NCBI GenBank assembly: GCA_017475845.1
Contig: JAFVEU010000198.1
Location: forward strand, 1-8,718
From: Lachnospiraceae bacterium
GTDB taxonomy: Bacteria; Bacillota; Clostridia; Lachnospirales; Lachnospiraceae
Length of the DNA: 8,718 bases
Reading direction: 5' to 3'
Part shown: piece after piece, positions 6,196-8,718 of the stretch
Position numbering within the stretch: position 1 is the first letter of the stretch
Layout of the letters: each line of letters begins with the position of its first letter
Position numbers and translations under genes: made by a program
Notes under the pieces: generated by a model
The model's database searches: none
The model's input: only the letters and a program-made list of their open reading frames with translations
What the model was told of the DNA's origin: nothing

Positions 6196-7360
6196 ATTTG
6201 ATCACCCTCACTCTTATGACTTCGTGTGCTTCCCTGACGCGCTTCATGATCCCTTCGGGTGCAGGGGAATCCAGATCCAGAATGGTCACTGCCCTTTCTC
6301 CCTTACTCTTTGAATTCATGTTCGCAATGTTTATACCCTCGTCTCCGAAAGCGGAAGTAAGCCTTGTCAGCACGTTTGCCACATTGTTATGGAATATCTG
6401 TATGCGGCTCACGGATTCGCAGATTCCCATGTTGATATCAGCGAAATTCACAGAATTCTTGATGTTTCCGTTCTCAAGATAGTCCCTTAACTGTCTTACC
6501 GCCATGATGGCGCAGTTTTCTTCGGATTCCTCAGTGGAGGCTCCCAGATGGGGAGTAACTATGCAGCCTTCCTGTCCCACGGTAATGGGATTCGGAAAAT
6601 CGGAAACGTACTTGCGGAGCTTGCCAACTTTAAGGGCTGCTACCACAGACTCTTCATCCACCAATTCGTCTCTTGCAAAGTTAAGGAGAATGGCACTGTC
6701 CTTCATAAGCTTTATGGATTCCGCATTTATCATCTTTCTTGTGGAATCAAGAAGGGGAACATGGATCGTAATATAATCGCAGTTCGCATAGATCTCTTCC
6801 ACCTTGTGAACATGCTTTATGGAACGGGACAGATGCCAGGCTGCGTCAACGGAGATATAGGGATCGTAGCCGTAAACCTCCATCCCCAGATTTGTGGCGG
6901 AATTAGCCACTTTAACGCCGATGGCTCCGAGACCGATAACTCCCAGCTTTTTATCCTTAATCTCCGTACCGGCATAATTCTTCTTCTGCTTTTCTGCGTT
7001 CTTTGCTATGTCAGGATCATTTATGCCCTGGCTGTTAAGCCAGTTTATGCCTTCAACTATGCCTCTGGAAGCATAGAACATGCCTGCCAGCACCAGCTCC
7101 TTAACTCCGTTGGCATTGGCGCCGGGAGTATTGAAAACCACTACACCCTTCTTTCCCATTTCTTCCAGAGGGATATTATTGACTCCGGCCCCGGCTCTTC
7201 CTACTGCCAGGAGTTTATCCGGGATCTCAAGCTTATGCATGTCGGCACTGCGGACCAGAACACAGTCAGCATCCTTATAAACATCACAGGACACGTAATT
7301 ATCGTTAAAAACATCTATGCCCGATTTAGCTATGGGATTAAGTGAATGATACTTGAACAT
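6194..7360 (-). CDS. serA: D-3-phosphoglycerate dehydrogenase, short ACT form
   Basis: SerA oxidises 3-phosphoglycerate to 3-phosphohydroxypyruvate with NAD, the committed step of serine synthesis. The 388-residue protein is the short form, without the ASB domain of long SerA. The N-terminal part holds AGAGVNNIPLEEM (56-68). The Rossmann motif GLGAIG (143-148) is followed by Asp166 in YGYDPY, indicating NAD preference. The catalytic Arg230 lies in NFARDELVD and His271 in TPHLGAST. A C-terminal ACT domain (about 318-388) suggests feedback by an amino acid, probably serine. The usual DVFP-x-EP segment carrying the catalytic Glu reads SDFPNP here (253-258), so that residue is not obvious. The start ATG has AAAGGA 7 nt upstream. 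serC lies 30 bp upstream, so the two are surely one transcript. The stop codon lies inside a hairpin. Confidence 0.95.
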   Translation of the reverse strand: MFKYHSLNPIAKSGIDVFNDNYVSCDVYKDADCVLVRSADMHKLEIPDKLLAVGRAGAGVNNIPLEEMGKKGVVVFNTPGANANGVKELVLAGMFYASRGIVEGINWLNSQGINDPDIAKNAEKQKKNYAGTEIKDKKLGVIGLGAIGVKVANSATNLGMEVYGYDPYISVDAAWHLSRSIKHVHKVEEIYANCDYITIHVPLLDSTRKMINAESIKLMKDSAILLNFARDELVDEESVVAALKVGKLRKYVSDFPNPITVGQEGCIVTPHLGASTEESEENCAIMAVRQLRDYLENGNIKNSVNFADINMGICESVSRIQIFHNNVANVLTRLTSAFGDEGINIANMNSKSKGERAVTILDLDSPAPEGIMKRVREAHEVIRVRVIK

Positions 7361-7390
7361 TTTTATTTCCTTTCTGTTTTGACCCTTATT

Positions 7391-8473
7391 TCAACCGTTC
7401 TTCTTTTCAAAGTCTTCCATGAATTCCACAAGCTTTGAAACACCTTCTTCCGGCATGGCGTTGTAGATACTTGCCCTCATTCCGCCGACAGTCCTGTGGC
7501 CCTTAAGGTTTACGAAACCGGCCTCCGTGGACTCGGCTATGAACTTTTTATTCAGCTCATCATCTCCGGTCACGAAAGGAACGTTCATAAGCGAACGGTA
7601 TTCCTTATCCACTGTACCCTTGAACATCTTTGAGCTGTCCAGATAATCATAGAGGATCTTTGCCTTCTTCTCATTCTTTTCCTTCATGACGGAAAGACCG
7701 CCCTGCTTCTTTAACCACTTGAACACAAGTCCGCAGGTATAGATGGTATAGCAGGGAGGGGTATTGAAGAGAGATCCCGCATCAGCCTGGGTCTTATACT
7801 TAAGAAGGGTAGGGGTTCCCGGAAGTGTATCTTCCGTAACCAGATCCCCCCTTACTACCACTATGCTCATTCCGGCAGGTCCCACATTCTTCTGGACTCC
7901 GCCGTACAATACGGCATATTTGCTGATATCGTGGGGCTCGGATAAGAACATGGAGGAAACATCAGCCACCAGATCCCTGCCCTTGGTATTCGGAAGCTCC
8001 TTGTATCTGGTACCGTAAATGGTATTGTTCTGGCAGATATAAACATAGTCCATGTCATCTGTTATAGGAAGATCCGAAACATCCGGGATGTAACTGAAGG
8101 TCCTGTCTGCCGATGAAGCAAGGGCTACCGCGTCACCGTAATTCTTTGCTTCCTCATACGCTTTCTTGGCCCACTGTCCCGTGATCACATATCCGGCCTT
8201 CCTGTTCTTCATGAGATTCATGGGGATGGCGGAAAACTGTGTCCAGGCACCTCCCTGAAGGAAAAGTACCTTATAGGTATCCGGTATGCCTATCAGCTCC
8301 CTGAAATCCTTCTCGGCTTCATCGATTATCTCCTGAAACCATTTGGATCTGTGGCTCATCTCCATAACGGACTGTCCGGAGCCATGATAATCAAGCATCT
8401 CCTCCGCACAGGTCTTAAGTACTTCCTCCGGCATCATGGCCGGTCCGGCCGAAAAATTGTAAACTCTTCCCAT
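7391..8473 (-). CDS. serC: Phosphoserine aminotransferase
   Basis: SerC is a PLP-dependent class-V aminotransferase that converts 3-phosphohydroxypyruvate and glutamate to O-phosphoserine and 2-oxoglutarate in the cytosol; it may also serve pyridoxal phosphate synthesis. The 360-residue length is standard. Visible are the N-terminal NFSAGPAMMPEEVL (6-19), the substrate-phosphate motif SHRS (40-43), LQGGAWTQF (72-80), Asp171 in VADVSS contacting the cofactor ring, and the PLP lysine Lys195 in GGVQKNVGPAG. NTPPCYTIY (237-245) and HRTVGGMRASIYNA (326-339) complete the active site. The ATG has GAGGAG (8481-8486) 7 nt upstream. It is the first gene of the serC-serA unit and has a candidate promoter just upstream. 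serB, which would finish serine synthesis, is not in the window. Confidence 0.97.
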   Translation of the reverse strand: MGRVYNFSAGPAMMPEEVLKTCAEEMLDYHGSGQSVMEMSHRSKWFQEIIDEAEKDFRELIGIPDTYKVLFLQGGAWTQFSAIPMNLMKNRKAGYVITGQWAKKAYEEAKNYGDAVALASSADRTFSYIPDVSDLPITDDMDYVYICQNNTIYGTRYKELPNTKGRDLVADVSSMFLSEPHDISKYAVLYGGVQKNVGPAGMSIVVVRGDLVTEDTLPGTPTLLKYKTQADAGSLFNTPPCYTIYTCGLVFKWLKKQGGLSVMKEKNEKKAKILYDYLDSSKMFKGTVDKEYRSLMNVPFVTGDDELNKKFIAESTEAGFVNLKGHRTVGGMRASIYNAMPEEGVSKLVEFMEDFEKKNG

Positions 8474-8493
8474 TTTTTCACTCCTCTTTTTTC

Positions 8494-8521
8494 ATTTTAT
8501 ACTACAGGTCACTCTCATCAA
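8494..8521 (-). promoter_or_regulatory. Candidate sigma-A promoter of serC
   Basis: The minus strand shows TTGATG (8521-8516, four of six matches to TTGACA), a 16-bp spacer and TAAAAT (8499-8494, five of six matches to TATAAT). Transcription would begin near 8487, giving a leader so short that only the ribosome binding site fits. A T-box or riboswitch for this operon is therefore excluded if this promoter is the one used. Spacer and -35 are not ideal, so confidence is moderate. Confidence 0.45.
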
Positions 8522-8526
8522 AGACC

Positions 8527-8613
8527 GCATATCTGTTCCGTCCCCTGACGGGGACTTCACAGATATGCGCATCCGGTCATTAGAATTGCGCCTGCGGCGC
8601 AAGGACCGGATGC
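8527..8613. repeat. Two abutting compound hairpins upstream of the serC promoter
   Basis: Hairpin one (8527-8568) has outer arms GCATATCTGT/ACAGATATGC, a symmetric 3x3 internal loop and inner arms GTCCCC/GGGGAC closed by TGAC. Hairpin two (8569-8613) has outer arms GCATCCGGTC/GACCGGATGC and inner arms TTGCGCC/GGCGCAA closed by TGC. They touch without a spacer, the same packing as at 4695-4760. The second overlaps the left arm of the large palindrome that follows. They could be the end signal of a gene beyond the window or a small palindromic repeat element. Confidence 0.8.
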
Positions 8614-8718
8614 CTGAGTGCCAGGTTTATCATACGTAACTTGCGGTACCGCAAGTTACGTATGATAAACCTGGCACTCAGGCATCCGGTCCTTGCGCCG
8701 CAGGCGCAATTCTAATGA
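8577..8718. repeat. Perfect 142-bp palindrome ending at the window edge
   Basis: Bases 8577-8647 are the exact reverse complement of 8648-8718, centred on GGTACC (8645-8650) with no spacer and no mismatch found on reading both arms. The arms include the TTGCGCC/GGCGCAA hairpin twice, once on each side. The end of the palindrome coincides with the end of the window, so its true length is unknown. Either a real long inverted repeat continues outward, or this is the folded-back end of an assembled contig. The central 68 bp (8614-8681) would alone form a very stable cruciform or RNA hairpin. Confidence 0.9.

Noticed and set aside
6548..7345. Long (265-codon) + strand open frame opposite serA
   Set aside because: It lies entirely inside a clear serA on the other strand, resembles no family, and is explained by the codon bias of the real gene. 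The other + strand frames inside the genes are rejected for the same reason.
8474..8526. T-box or amino-acid riboswitch before serC
   Set aside because: The space between the candidate start of transcription and serC is far too short, and no T-box or riboswitch core is visible.

Overview
The window looks like chromosomal DNA of a clostridial Firmicute, most likely a Lachnospiraceae-type gut or rumen anaerobe. This rests on strong AGGAGG ribosome binding sites, a short ACT-type SerA next to SerC and a DUF1015 gene, a two-CBM48 branching enzyme and moderate base composition. No rRNA or marker gene fixes the taxon. All seven supported genes lie on the minus strand, so transcription runs from high to low coordinates.

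Reading in the direction of transcription, a candidate promoter (8494-8521) precedes serC and serA, the first two enzymes on the road from 3-phosphoglycerate to serine, 30 bp apart. After a 162-bp hairpin-rich gap comes a DUF1015 gene whose true start is a TTG with a perfect AGGAGG site. This neighbour is of unknown function but is a plausible partner in phosphoserine/serine metabolism. A second hairpin-rich gap of 126 bp leads to a compact block with 1-bp overlap and 2-bp spacing: a glycogen branching enzyme (glgB, divergent in conserved region IV), an MscS-type mechanosensitive channel and the nickel chaperone GTPase hypB. A Uma2-family nuclease-fold gene follows after 79 bp and ends in a very good intrinsic terminator (196-230). 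A weaker terminator-like hairpin lies at 101-125. No gene is supported in 1-195.

The least ordinary part of the window is between the genes. At three places (4695-4800, 6065-6195 and 8527-8718) perfect or near-perfect hairpins are packed almost edge to edge. None has the U-tract of an intrinsic terminator. In two cases the stem swallows the stop codon of the upstream gene. One of these clusters is a 65-bp-spaced tandem duplication. The right end of the window is a perfect 142-bp palindrome with no spacer that runs exactly to the last base. It is either a striking biological palindrome or the fold-back end of an assembled contig, and its length (141 + 1) makes the assembly explanation serious. 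I see no CRISPR array, transposase, phage gene, defence cluster, tRNA or rRNA.
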